The notes beneath the pieces were generated by a model that saw only the letters and a list, made by a program, of their open reading frames with translations, searched no databases and was not told where the DNA came from. The translations under genes and the position numbers were made by a program. Positions 24,212-35,392 of a DNA stretch of 64,000 nt are shown piece after piece. Each line of letters opens with the position of its first letter. Position 1 is the stretch's first letter. Source of the DNA: Trogon surrucura (taxonomy: Eukaryota; Chordata; Aves; Trogoniformes; Trogonidae); assembly GCA_020746105.1 (NCBI GenBank), contig CM036617.1, positions 141,945,845-142,009,844 of the forward strand, read 5' to 3'.

Positions 24212-27200
24212 GAATCAAGATGTCTTCTCCAAATGATGTCAATATGGAAGAAATATCGTTGGAAGATGATGAGCGAGACAGCATAGAATATAAGATCCTA
24301 ATAGCCTACGCCCAACGGCGGTTGTCTGCCCGTGAATATGGGAAACTTCTGAAAAATGAGGCTAATGTGCAGAAATCATCATCCTCCAACAGGAGAAAAG
24401 TGAATATTGATGACCAAGGGGATGAAGATGGTCCAAGCAACGAGCTTTTTTTGCAGAGTGGCAGGTTGCAAAAACAGGGCAAAATACAACAAAAAACAAA
24501 ATCCATGACAGAATATTTTCTAAGTTTTTTCTACAACACAGCAGAGCAGGAAAAGCCCTCAACAGTGCAATATGAGGGAGGTCGTGCGCCACCTTTCTAT
24601 GTTTCTCAGGCACAAGGTGATTTCATTTTCCAAGGTAAATTTCAGCATCAGACAAGTATGTCTTAGTTCTTTCCTTTTGCTGTTTGTCTTTATATCTCTC
24701 TCTAAATACCTTAAATGGCTGGTGGCCTGTGGAAAGGCAGGACAAGGAAGATGGCTTCATTCATTTTTTGGTTACCTCTTATGCTATCTCTATTGATTTC
24801 CAGTTAGGAAGGCAGATTGACAGATCTGCTTACACACAAGATTCATGTTGTTGACTGGCTTCTCTTTTCCCTTTTATGGTGGTAAGTATTGTATAATTGC
24901 ATAGGATGACTTTTTTTTTCCTGAGCATTGGCTTTTTCTTTTTCATACCTTGTTAGAAAGAAAACATAAAATACTGGTCAGATTGAAGACCTCCACACTA
25001 AAATCAAGGAGGATAAGTTGTTCGAAGGCCTGTTCAAGAAGCTTTATCGTGCAATAAATATTTCACACTAAAGACAGAAGTGCTAGGTTCTGCTTGAAAC
25101 TCTGGTGCCAAGCAACTGGCAATGACCAGCCTCAAGCACAAGCAGGCCGTGTCTCTGGGCTGCCTCTCATAACCCCACCATGTATCTTAAACCGAAACAG
25201 TCTCCCATTGTTATTTAAGTCTCCTTTACACGTTGTTATTATATTAAGTCTGAACCTGCGCTCCCGTGCTCTAAAAGAAGAGGCAGTAGGTGGCTGTAAT
25301 CCATCTGACATTCAGGGATCCCATCCACATAAACATTCTGTAACCCAGCCCCACATCAGGTGCTACACTGCTGGCAATGAGATTTTACCCTTTCTGCTCT
25401 GGATAATAACTATTACCTTAACTTCTCACACAAGACTTCAAGAGAAGGATCCCCATTAAGATATCCCCACTAAGTTGCCATATATAGTACGTGACAGGCT
25501 GCCATATTGTTTTCATATAGATACAGTAAGGGGTTGTTTGTTTAATTTGTCCCAGCTTGATACTGTTGGCGTCACAGCAATTGCTCTCCACATTTACTGC
25601 ATCTAAAGGTATTTCTAAAAATTATCCACCACTGACTTCTCCAGCCTAATGCCCCACCCCTGATCAGTTTAACCAACTCGGGCCTATTCCTACCCACCAA
25701 GCCCATAACTCTCCCTGTCCCAAATCCAGCTCTCTTTCAAGAAAGGCTCCCTCTCTCAGCCTTTTGTTAGGGGGAAATAACCTTAGCTTTCCATTTTTTG
25801 GTTGCCACAGATACATGTCTGCATCCAGATATCTGTTTTTATGTCCATTTTATTTTCACATTGCCAAGGAAAGCACTCGAGAGTTTGGGTGCAATCTCTG
25901 TGTTCCCTGCAGCATGGCCTTGAGGTAAAACCTCCCCATACTGGGTGTTAACCTCCCTGAGGATACTGCTTGGCTTCAAATATGGGCTTTACCTGCCCTT
26001 CAGCAGATTGCTGGACCAATTCCTAAACCAGTATTTTTTTAATTTTTATTTTTATTTTTAATTTTTCACTTAGACTGCTAGTAGCTGCACTGCAAGCTTG
26101 GCCAGGCAATGCTGGAGCAAATGAGGGTGCTTTTGGGGATTACCTGTCTAAATTGAGGGCCTGTTAAAACCAGTTGCCTAATCTTAGGCTGCCAATGTCA
26201 TGAACAGCCCAACTCCCTTCCTAGAAGCTTAGCAGCTCCCCGACAAGCTCTGCAGGCAGATGACGGGATGGAAATGTCTTGGGGTTGATTCACCAACCTC
26301 AAAATGCAGCTTTAATTGTCTGCATTAACCCTTGCTGCCCTCACGCATTTTACACATGTTATGGATCAGGCTGTTGCTGAGCTTGTCTAGGTGTCTGCTG
26401 GTCACACTGGATCTGCCACTTGGCAGTGGTTGTGGTGAGATCGAGTTTTGCATCCCAAGCTCTGTGAGATGAATTGTAAGAGCAACTTTTAGATGAAACA
26501 AGCCCTGCAACAGCTCTTCCTGCTTTCTTTGCTGTAGCAGGGTCCCTGTTGGTGTCCCCTCACTGAGTGCTGCCTTCAGCTGGGGAGGGTCCTGAACAGG
26601 GGTGTTACAGAAGGTGGATAAAACCAGTCTGGTTACTGAATTGTCCCAATATTCATGTTTGCTTAATAAAATAGTGTCAAGGACGTAAGAAGTTTTTATG
26701 CTAGAGGTACCTCTGCAGTGAAGTCTGCTTCTACTTTGCTCAGGATTAGCCTGTGAGAACAAGGAAAGAGCATTCAGATATACCATTTTTTTCTGAATCT
26801 GAGCCTACAGACTAACTAATTATGGGCAATAGGGTCTAAGATTCACAGTCCTGTAGAGCGGTACCCTTACATTTCTTAATACATGGTGTGCTTCTGGCTT
26901 GCAAGGATGTATGCTAGTGAGTCATGCTCACACTTGGTTCTCTATGGCCTCTGTATAGCAAACTGCTGCCCAGAGACTAGAGTAGAAGTGTACTGCATTA
27001 CTTGTTCCTCTAAATTACTACCAGCTGATCTCAAGCAATAGCAAAGCCCCAGCACAGGGAAACGTATCACTTGGCATCCTCTGGGCACTTCCACCACAGG
27101 GCCTATGTAAACAAGTAAATCACTGAATTATTTCCTGAAAAGAATAACTGCTTTCTTTATTTCCCACCCTCCTTCCCAATCAGGTGAAACGGCAGATGTC

Positions 27201-30200
27201 AACCACATTGCAGACAAACTTGCCAAGCTTGTTACTTCTAGATCCGAGGAACCTCCTTCAGATGTGTCACACAAGATAACGTTTCAAGGCCTGGCTCGGA
27301 AACAAGGCAGCAGGGATCTTGCTATTGGAAGTGAAGGCAAGAAACTTGGTAAGGGTGAAGAATTTCATGCTTGCAAGCTGCACATCAGGTTGAGATTGCA
27401 TTTTATGAGGCATTTTCTCTAGAGGTGGTGAAGCACTTGGGACTTGTGCAATAAGATGCCGTGAAGAAGGAAGTTTCCTCTACTGGTTCTTGCGCTGCTG
27501 CCCACATTTCAGGGACTGCTCCTGCAGCCCTCTGACAAATCCTGCCTGCTACTGCAATTAAAAGGAGCATCCTTAAAAATCCAAGGAGGTGTGACATGAG
27601 AACAGGAGGATGAGGGGGCTCTAAGGCCAAAGACCAGTCATCAGGGCAATAATGTCAATCGCTCTTCAGTGGTGGGACAGCATGGCTCAACACTCTCTGT
27701 TGAAAGTCTGAACTGCTTGTCTTCCACGATGTCTGCAGGGACTTGGTTTTAATTCAAGCTCTCTAGGGATTTCTGGTTATGCCATATCTGCATTTTCTTT
27801 AACCTGGCAAACCCAGAGTTTGTCCTAAAATGAGTTACAGAAAGTCTACTTAATAATGACGAGGGGACTTTTTTTTCTCCCTGATTTTAAGTCCATTTTC
27901 ACAGGCTTCCACTAGTTGCTCTTTTGTTTTTGCATGTTATCAGACATACCTTAAAGCCCAAAGGGCTGGCAACGGGATGTTAAAGCCCCTGCTCTTTCCC
28001 AGATTCTTAACTGGAGCAAAACACTGGCCAGGTGGAGAAATGGTATTGCCTACTCCACATCAGACTAGAACAGTGAGCCTGGGTACACAGCTGTGAATCT
28101 GCCATGAACCAGCAAGCTGTTTTCATGATTGACACAAAGGCTTTTGCCATAGTTTGCTATCTGGATCCAATTAGAAGGCTGCGATATTTACATTACTTTT
28201 TTTCTTTAACAGATGAAGAAGAGATAATACAAACGATAGTTTCACTGTTAAAACAGTCAGGGGACCAGCTAGAAAAAAAGGTAACTCCTCCTGTTCTCAG
28301 GACCTACACAGGTTAGCGTGTGAGAGAGATTACGCTTCTCCTGGATGTGAGTGTTTTGTAACTTGGGGCGCTGTGTCTCCATCCTGAATTTCCCTTTCTG
28401 CACTGAGGACTTTCTGAAACCTTCACCATTCATCCTGAAATCTTTCTTAAGACCAGAAGAGTAGCGAAGATCTCTATTGGGGTGGAGGAGGAAGGCAATA
28501 AAAAGGTTGTGCATTTCAAAGAGGAGTCACTCACATAATTCCCGTTGAGTTTCATGGGATATTGAGCACCTGACCGACACTGAGATATAAGTTGCTCCCA
28601 GTGAAGGGCGAGAAACTCTGCAGCTTTGAGAATTTCTGTAGGGAAATGGGAATAAATCTTCTCAGCGCATTTTGAAAGCCCTGCCCAAAAGCTACAGAAG
28701 ACCCCGCTGTATGAGTCCTTTAGTTGGAGTGGATGTTTATTTAAAATATAGGTACTTGTTCCCTTCCTCCCTTCTTCAGCTGCCCTTTCTACTCTACAAA
28801 AGTATACTCCCACATGGAGAGCATGCTCCTGCAGTAGAGAAGTGCCCAGATACAGTAAGAAGCATCACAAAGGTCATGACTGAGCAAATGGAGCTTAGCA
28901 TGGTGGCTGTACCATGCTTCTTATTTGGCCTTCTGTGTCATCCTCCCACTCCTCCTGTATTCCCAAGGCTCCTCACCTGCAGGTCTCAACATCAGGGTCA
29001 CAAAAGTGTTCTCTGTCTCTGCTTCTCTCATTCAAAGGCAAAAACCATAGAGCTGCCTCCAGAGCCTGAAGGAACAGTTTTGCAGCCAGGTGTGGGATTT
29101 GTGTGTCAGATTTTGCATTCAGTACCATGACTAGACTATATTGCATGTATTACCTAGAGATACTCTCCTTCCTCAGTGGGGTGGGGAAAGCAATTCCAAC
29201 AAAAATGGCTCAATTTAACCAGTCTTTGTTCTTATCTTCAGATCAAAAAAGACGGTGTTTTCAATCAGTGTTTTAGAGACATGCTGTCCTATACCTTCTT
29301 CAAGAGGATCACTGATATATTCCTGGAGAATCTCACAGCAGATTCAACAAGTGAGCCAGGAGAGCAAGTACAGTGCATGAAAGTTGCCTTTACAATGGAA
29401 GTTGCCACCAGACTTAATGCTGTGGACAACCATCCTATGAACCTGGTCTTGGGCTTCGGATCAAAGTACCTCAGAGAAAACTTCAAGCCATGGATTCAGA
29501 ACCAGGGTGGCTGGGTATGCATTTTGCCTCCCTTGACTTGTCAATAGCCTAAAGCACCTTGAAGTAGCACACTTTCACAGAACTAATATGGGCCACATGC
29601 AAACCAAACCAAACTCCATATTCTTTAACACAGCGTGTAGTACAGCTGTGGAATTACTTGCTACAAGACATCTTCTATGCTGCAAGTTTTTTACTTAAGC
29701 AGGTCCAAAAATCAATAGGAGGCATTCATGGAGAGTTGTTAAGTGAAAAACACCATTCCCTGCACAGACAGTCTCTCCACTACAAATAGCTGAAGGCTGG
29801 GAGAAACACCAGGAAACTTCACGCTCACCCTAATCCTACACTTCCCCTTAGCTGTGTGCTGCTGGCAGGTTCTGGGGACAGTGCAGGAGTTCAGCAGTTC
29901 ATACAGTCTGATCACACATTATGGTGTGGCACGCTTCCTCTTTCCCCATACACAAAGGTATCTGTTTATCTTCATATCCCCGTCTCCAAGTCAGCCATGC
30001 AACGTGCTCTTTTGCCAGCAGAGGTGCTGAGCTGCCGCCCTTCGTAGCTCATGTACCTGGATTTGCTGGACCTGGATTTGCTGGACCTGGATTTGCTGGG
30101 AGGTACTTGCATCAGTGATCCTCCTCCTTGTGTGCTTCATAAAATGAATGGAAGCATTCAGCAACTGCACAGCCTGTGTCCACTGGAATAGAGAGCATGT

Positions 30201-31670
30201 GAGGTCAGGAAATCTTACCGGCAAACTTACTAACTGACCTCAGCAGAGATAACATTAGGATAAGGGCCATAATTTCTTTTATAATTTTAAGTTTTCTTTC
30301 TATGTTACAGGAGAAAGCTTTGACTTCACTGGATCAGGAAGAAGTAGAGTAATTATACCTGAATTCATTCTTCAGAGTGCAGGAGCCTTCAGTTAAGGAA
30401 CACACAGGATCTTACCACAATGTGATGCCAGAATGATTAGTGGCTATGTATTTTTATTTTTTCCATGGAAGTTTAGAGTGTTGCACGGCTAACTGTGATG
30501 GGTACAATTGCCCTTTCTTAAAGTGGTATTGATGTAGAAGTGTTCTTCAGTGGATATGAAAACACCTCAAACTTCCCCACAGCATTCAGCCTCACAGACA
30601 GTGATCTTAGGTACCCCTCTGAGTAGAGATGCTTGCTGCTACGCTTACACATGGATATTAAAGTGAAAACTGGAGGAAAATATTGAAGCATACAATCAAG
30701 ATCGTCGTACTGTGATAAACCACCAACTGAGACAAGTGTTGCCAGTTTTGTGTGGTTCAGAATGGAACCATCTGTTCCCAGTTTCACAGTCCCTTGTTGG
30801 AAGACACACCCACACACTGCTATCAGTTTCTTGTCTCCCCCCTCTCCTCTGATTAGATTTTCCAAAGTATTGATGCCATTTTATGCTTCTGAAAAGGACT
30901 GAGTAAAGTTAATGAGGGCTTTTTAGTACAGTGTCTTCACCATTCTCCCAAGAAGATAGACTTCATCTACCTTCAGGTGCTTTTCATTTGAACACTTTTG
31001 TTTCAAAGCACAGCACAGAAGTTGTTGACTTTTATAGTGTTACTTTGTCCATTAATGCAGAAGATACAAACACTGTGAGAGCTCTGTTGTCGAAGAAATT
31101 TAAAACTTACCCTACTTTGCCAGTTTTCCTCCTTATTGAAAAGGAGCTTGATACTATGTGTAACCTCAGGGATTTCTCCACAGACTGAACTGGCCCTTCT
31201 GCTGTTAAAAGCAAGAGATCTGATTTGGGTTCTTGAATCTGTGTGTGTGGCAGTAGAAGGAATAACAGCGCAATATTTAGAGGAAACTATTCATGATCTT
31301 GAGGCTTGGTTTATCGCCCATTTAGTTGATGAATTCTGGATTTCCATCCCCCACAAATCCCAAATGGAAAGAAAGGGAACTCAGGACATCTGCTGAAGCT
31401 GTAAACCCATGGCATTGCTTCTGTGACTTTCCAGTACAAAGAGGTGACACTTCCTGAACAGACTCTCTGATGCTCAGTAAGATCCCCTTCCATTACGGGT
31501 GCTCATTCTGTGTGTACAGGCACGTTAACTGCAAAGATTGCATGAAGAAGTTATTAAAAAATCATGAATTTGAATGAAAGAGATTAAAAGCATTTTAACC
31601 GGATGTGTAAAAATATGCAATGCTATCAAAGATCAAGTGTTTTCCTAATAAACTTCAAACTTTCAATCAT
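24212..31670 (+). CDS. BCL2L14: BCL2L14 (Bcl-G), apoptosis facilitator; whole gene as seen
   Basis: Five coding exons (24220-24634, 27184-27348, 28213-28280, 29242-29514, 30311-30352) join in phase with GT/AG borders to give 320 residues, close to 327 in human Bcl-G long form. The start is the ATG at 24220 (MSSPNDVNMEEISLEDDE), matching human LEEIPLDDDD; an upstream in-frame ATG at 24196 is intronic. Residues about 202-216 (IVSLLKQSGDQLEKK) are the BH3 motif, human VELLKYSGDQLERK. Residues 299-307 (PWIQNQGGW) are the BH2-like end, and VDNHPMNLVLGFGSKYL precedes it. No membrane anchor is present, as in the human protein. Bcl-G is a cytosolic BCL2-family member; a pro-apoptotic role via BH3 was proposed, but physiological function is debated. 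The N-terminal half is poorly conserved apart from the acidic start and IEYKIL. Promoter and first exon were not found. Confidence 0.94.
24220..24634 (+). CDS. BCL2L14: BCL2L14 first coding exon
   Basis: The acceptor TGTTCTTGCAG ends at 24211, 8 nt of 5'UTR follow, then the ATG. It encodes 138 residues plus one base (phase 1) and ends CAAG before GTAAAT. The content is the acidic start, IEYKILIAYAQRR and a serine/lysine-rich linker. Reading continues openly into the intron, but the donor and the next exon match the family. Confidence 0.93.
24635..27183 (+). other. BCL2L14: BCL2L14 intron after first coding exon
   Basis: About 2.5 kb with GT...AG ends. An AT-rich (ATTTTT)n-like tract is at 26033-26067. 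No repeat family or exon was recognised. Confidence 0.7.
27184..27348 (+). CDS. BCL2L14: BCL2L14 second coding exon
   Basis: 165 nt, phase 1 on both sides, so it can be skipped without a frameshift. It encodes ETADVNHIADKLAKLVTSR and the linker to GSEGKKL. It corresponds to the human stretch ISIANRVAEIVYSWPP, the helix before BH3. Confidence 0.92.
27349..28212 (+). other. BCL2L14: BCL2L14 intron, no other feature
   Basis: Begins GTAAGG and ends TTTCTTTAACAG. No repeat or RNA gene is seen. Confidence 0.7.
28213..28280 (+). CDS. BCL2L14: BCL2L14 third coding exon (BH3)
   Basis: 68 nt between TTAACAG and GTAACT. With the split base it encodes DEEEIIQTIVSLLKQSGDQL then EKK, the BH3 motif with the GD pair that normally contacts the groove of anti-apoptotic partners. 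Skipping this exon would shift the frame. Confidence 0.94.
28281..29241 (+). other. BCL2L14: BCL2L14 intron, no other feature
   Basis: Begins GTAACT, ends CTTATCTTCAG. Open frames on both strands in this interval are not supported. Confidence 0.65.
29242..29514 (+). CDS. BCL2L14: BCL2L14 fourth coding exon (BH1/BH2-like core)
   Basis: 273 nt, 91 whole codons. It contains CFRDMLSYTFFKRITDIF, TMEVATRLNAVDNHPMN, LVLGFGSKYLRENFKPW and IQNQGGW, all closely matching human Bcl-G (AIDNHPMNRVLGFGTKYL; PWIQQHGGW). It ends CTGG before GTATGC. Confidence 0.95.
29515..30310 (+). other. BCL2L14: BCL2L14 last intron with 15-bp tandem repeat
   Basis: Ends TATGTTACAG. It contains three exact copies of a 15-bp unit at 30055-30099. 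Confidence 0.7.
30055..30099 (+). repeat. Tandem repeat, 3 x 15 bp
   Basis: Three identical head-to-tail copies of ACCTGGATTTGCTGG. The identity implies recent origin or expansion; copy number is likely to vary between individuals. Confidence 0.95.
30311..30352 (+). CDS. BCL2L14: BCL2L14 last coding exon segment
   Basis: It encodes EKALTSLDQEEVE and TAA (30350-30352). Human Bcl-G ends EKILGISHEEVD, so the terminus matches well. Confidence 0.93.
   Translation, partial: EKALTSLDQEEVE
30353..31670 (+). other. BCL2L14: BCL2L14 3' untranslated region (inferred)
   Basis: It runs from the stop codon to just past the first canonical AATAAA at 31647. The exact cleavage site is inferred. Open frames within it are not conserved proteins. 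Confidence 0.6.
31647..31652 (+). terminator. BCL2L14: Poly(A) signal AATAAA for BCL2L14
   Basis: Canonical hexamer in TTTCCTAATAAACTTC, the first AATAAA I see after the stop codon. Cleavage is expected 10-30 nt downstream. Confidence 0.6.
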
Positions 31671-31674
31671 GCAT

Positions 31675-32914
31675 GGCAAACTCTACCTCTGTTTGGACAC
31701 GTACATGTGAAACAAAAGACAGAGAAGGTGGAAGTGAGTTACCTTTGTTTCCCTTCTTCAAAGGATTTGGGAAATACTTTATGTGTTTCTAGATTGTAAA
31801 TCTAAGATTTCCTTAAAGAACATCCACTCTTTCTGATCACACCAGATGTCCCCAAAAGGGGTGATTTGTGGGGGAGAGGCAGGAACTTACTGAAAAATTC
31901 CAAGCTTGTTGTCCTTCCATCTTTCTCCAACATATTTTTCCTATGGAAACAAAAATTGTGAGGCATTGTACCCTCCCACACGTTGGAGGCTGCTGCTTTA
32001 TGATAAAGTTGATTGGTTTCTGCAGTAGGTTTGTTAGCTAGACCTTGTCTCTGAAAAACTGTGTTTGATTTCATTTTGAATACACTAGACTCTGTCTGCC
32101 AGTGTACAGCAGCTTGCCATTGGTTGAGCTCTAGCTTATGGAAGTCATATTTTTTATCTTCTCTGCTTGAATAACAGTCTTTGATTTTAGTGAGGTGCAA
32201 ATTTTGTATTTGTGAGGGTGGTTTTCCAGCTGAAGGTTTCGCGGCCCTAAACCCACATGTGTTCCTTATCGCCAGTTTGGTACCTCAGAGCCAGTTTAAT
32301 GCCAAAAGTGGAGCCAACAGCAAAATAGAGAGTTTCGAATGGGAATGCATAAACCAGCCATCTACGAAAAGATATTCAGCTGGTTTTTATTTATCTCTGG
32401 GCTGTTAAGAGAGATTATTTTATTTTTTTTTCAATAGCAGCAGGGGCCAGCATAGGAAATCAGCCAAGTGATCTGTTTCTTATTTAGTCATTCTTATATT
32501 TGTCATCTGCATCAGTTAGATTTTAAGAGCAATCTACTTCTTTTACGGTGAGGATCTGATGGTGGTAACCTCCTCGCTGGAATGATGGCTTTGGTTTCTC
32601 TAAGAGCAGTCAGCAAGGCTGAGCACCAAGCTACTGCCACTGCTGCTGTCTGCCATGAATTAACAAAGCTCTACTACTGGTTCAGCCAGTCTTCACCTTG
32701 CCATCTTTTTTTAATCTGTGATGACTAAATGAGTAGCAGAGAAGCGCGTGCATCTTGTGTGTGTGTGGAAGCTGAAGGGGAGTTGTGAGGGAAGGCGACT
32801 GGCCATGCCTTCGCTTTACATTAATCTCTCACAAGACATCCTTGTCTGTAGGACCCTCTGGTGCAAAATTTGGGATGTTACTGTAAAAGACAGAAAGGTT
32901 TGCTGTTAAAACAA
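31675..32914. other. Intergenic stretch after BCL2L14
   Basis: No exon recognised. Its last few hundred bases may include the degraded upstream part of the LTR fossil that follows. Confidence 0.4.
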
Positions 32915-33140
32915 GAAATGTGCCTTGGGATTCTTCATCTAGTCAGCGTTAATAAACGCAATTAATTTCCCCAAAATCGAGTCTGTTTTGCCCGGGACGG
33001 TAAATGAGAGTGATCTCCCTGTCCTTATCTCAAACCTTGAGCCGTTTGAAATATTTTCTCCCCCTGTCTAGTGGAGAAGGGGGAGTGAGAGAGCGGCTGT
33101 GTGGGCACCTGGCTGCTGGCCAGGGTCAAACCACGATAGT
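32915..33140 (+). mobile_element. Fossil LTR fragment, endogenous-retrovirus-like (avian ERVL type suspected)
   Basis: Blocks such as TGCCTTGGGATTCTTC, GAGTCTGTTTTGCCCGGGAC, TGATCTCCCTGTCCTTATCT and GAGCGGCTGTGTGGGCACCT match, from memory, the 3' part of a common avian LTR that ends near CAGGGTCAA. The piece is diverged and looks old. The left limit is uncertain and may reach further upstream. No retroviral coding region is recognisable next to it, so a solo or truncated LTR is most likely. Confidence 0.5.
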
Positions 33141-33579
33141 CTTTTTTGGTGGCCGGTATGGGGAAAGAAACCTAGGAAGGAAGGAATTTGAGATAAGGAC
33201 AGCAGTTGAGAGAGGTAACGGGCAAAACATGGACCAAGTAATGTTGAAGGGAAAAATGATTTTGGGGAATTTATGTTCTTGTGATTGTGGTGAAGGAACG
33301 AGGGGTGGGATTGTGTGTAGATTGTTTAGTCTTGTTTGGTGTTGTGATGATTCTTTTTCTGATTTTGGTGTTGGCAGTCTTTGGGTTTTCTTTTTGATAT
33401 TAATACTGTGTGATGAATGTAAATTTTAATAATTCTCAAATTCTACCCAAGTCAGCACCACACTATTTGGTATAGTGGCAAGCTTGATTTTAAAATGAGC
33501 TGGTATCACTGTGCATTAAGGTTGCAATGATAGTTTAGCCCTGTACAGGTGGGTACTGGGATTTATTTAAGAGATAACC
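33141..33579. other. Unassigned stretch after the LTR fossil
   Basis: A GT-rich, plus-strand-biased sequence, possibly leftover sequence adjoining the LTR. Nothing can be assigned. Confidence 0.35.
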
Positions 33580-33690
33580 AGGTGTTGCATTGGGGGACAT
33601 AGTTTAGTAGGTTGATAGGGCTGGGACAAAGGCTGGACTTGATGATCTTCAAGGTCTCTTGCAGCTGAAACTATTCTATGATTCTGTTTT
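33580..33690 (+). repeat. Short CR1 LINE tail
   Basis: GGCTGGACTTGATGATCTTC followed by AAGGTCTCTTGCAGCTG and the tail CTATTCTATGATTCTG. Only the CR1 3' end is left. The left edge is approximate. Confidence 0.8.
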
Positions 33691-35216
33691 GAAAGGGCCT
33701 GGTGCAGCCTATGTTAGTGACCAGGAGCTGCCATCCCAGCCAAACATCACCCTCTGAGAGCTGGGGCTCCAAGCCAGTGAGAGGGACCTGCCCCGGCTGC
33801 CATTCCCTGGAACGGCTAAAGCATCAGTTAAGAAGATCCCACTGTCCATGTGCACACACGTTGCACAAAGGAGCTCTGCCCTGGTTAGTGGCCGCAGTGT
33901 CCCTTGCTCCAGTGAGTAAGCAGGAGGCAGAAAACAGTAAAAAGCAGTCTGGGGCCCTCATCCAAACCCAGACAACATTTTACTTGTCCGATACTCACCT
34001 TTGCTTCAATTCTCAGAAGACCAGACCAGATTACTTTCAGGTCTCAGAAGACGCTGGCAAGCCCAGTATTTCTGCAAAGCTACGCTGATGAGGCTTTTGA
34101 AGGCATCCGTGGGTCTTTTCATAGCACTGCATGGTGTCCCTCTTATGCCCACAGGTGTGCAGTGTGCTGACACTACCAATACACACATTTGAGCAGACCG
34201 AAAAGCAGCAGGTGGACAGAAAGTGAATTGTAACAAGGCACCAAGGGGAATAGCTCAGCAGACACCATCGTCTGAAAAGTGGATTTACCCCCTCTGACTT
34301 GTCTGCTGTAAAGGCTCACAATCTGGAATGAGTTCAGGGTTAAAAGTTCACAGCTGGGGCGTTGCAGTGTGAGAGAAGGGTGAGAACGAAGCAGAAAACA
34401 TTAAAGCTGATTGCCTTGCTTGTTTGTTATCTGTGGCTGTGATGCTCTTGCGAGGGATGGTGTAAACCCCAGAAGCGAGACAGAAATTCTAGCTCTTTTG
34501 CATGATACCTAGCCCAGCAGGTTGTGGGTTGGGATTAGGAGATATTCTGGAATTGGAATTGACACGATCCATCCTAGTTAACCCACAGAAGGTCTCTCCT
34601 GTGTCACATGCCTTGCTCCACTGCACATGTGCTCCAGCCAAAGCAAAAGGCCTTTCCTGTGTAAATGCATTTTCCTGCCTGGGGTGGTAGAAATGATGGG
34701 TTGCAGAAAGATTTCTTGCTGGATTCAGCATCTTTGCTGACCGATATGATCTCTGTTGCTGAGTTTCATGACAGACTTCCCCTCATCTTTCTAACCCAGG
34801 TTCACTTTTGGCAAATCCACAACAAACATATGACTCTCTAAAGGGAAGCTCAGATGCTTCCCAGCCACACCTAGCATGCTAAAAGGAAAAAAACAACTGA
34901 GTTCATCACTGGATGCTGGAATGAGGCTGGACTTAAGTTTTTAGAAGTTACGTACCCAAAGTAGAACTTCCCGTCTGCCACTGCAGTGGTTCTGCTTTAA
35001 ATATTCATTATGCATAGCACTGCAATGGAAAATTTGGGTTATGCTTATGTTACCTTCCCTAGAGAGCTGAACCTGGATTTTGTGCATGCCAGCTAGCTGT
35101 TCTATCTAACCTCTGTTGATGTGGATAACACTACCACTTGGATAATATTACTAGTATTCTTTCTGCCTTCCCTCAACCTGAAATGATATATCCAGAGAAG
35201 CATCTGCTGGATTGAG
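33691..35216. other. Intergenic stretch, no feature identified
   Basis: Open frames at 33702-34236 have no recognisable homology or gene structure. Confidence 0.4.
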
Positions 35217-35392
35217 GGCCGGTTTAGCTCACTCGGTTGAGCATGGTGCTGAAACACCAAAGGTCGCAGGCTCGATTCCCGTTCGGTCCTCATGTGTTAC
35301 CTGATCTAGTTTAGAGGCGTCCCTGCCCATGACAGGGAGGTTGGATTAAAATGGTCTCTGAGGTCCCTTCCAACCTAGGCCATTCTATGATT
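35217..35392 (+). repeat. tRNA-Ile-derived SINE with CR1 tail
   Basis: A 74-nt tRNA-like head (35217-35290) is followed directly by a 102-nt CR1 3' end (CCCTGCCCATGACAGGGAGG ... CATTCTATGATT). The head closely follows vertebrate tRNA-Ile(AAT): GGCCGGT, D-arm GCTC...GAGC, anticodon stem TGGTG, variable AAGGTCG, T-arm and CCCGT. Pol III promoter boxes are visible: A box TAGCTCACTCGG (35225-35236) and B box GGCTCGATTCC (35269-35279), each one mismatch from consensus. The anticodon loop is disturbed (CTGAAA between TGGTG and CACCA), so it is not a working tRNA gene. The design matches TguSINE1-type SINEs of passerines, which use CR1 enzymes through the shared tail. This copy appears to run head to tail in full. 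Confidence 0.88.

Noticed and set aside
24196-24219. An upstream start for BCL2L14
   Set aside because: It lies before the splice acceptor at 24204-24211; the ATG at 24220 matches the family start.
35217-35290. A functional tRNA-Ile gene
   Set aside because: The anticodon loop is shortened, the T-stem has a mismatch, and the head runs directly into a CR1 tail, so it is a SINE head.
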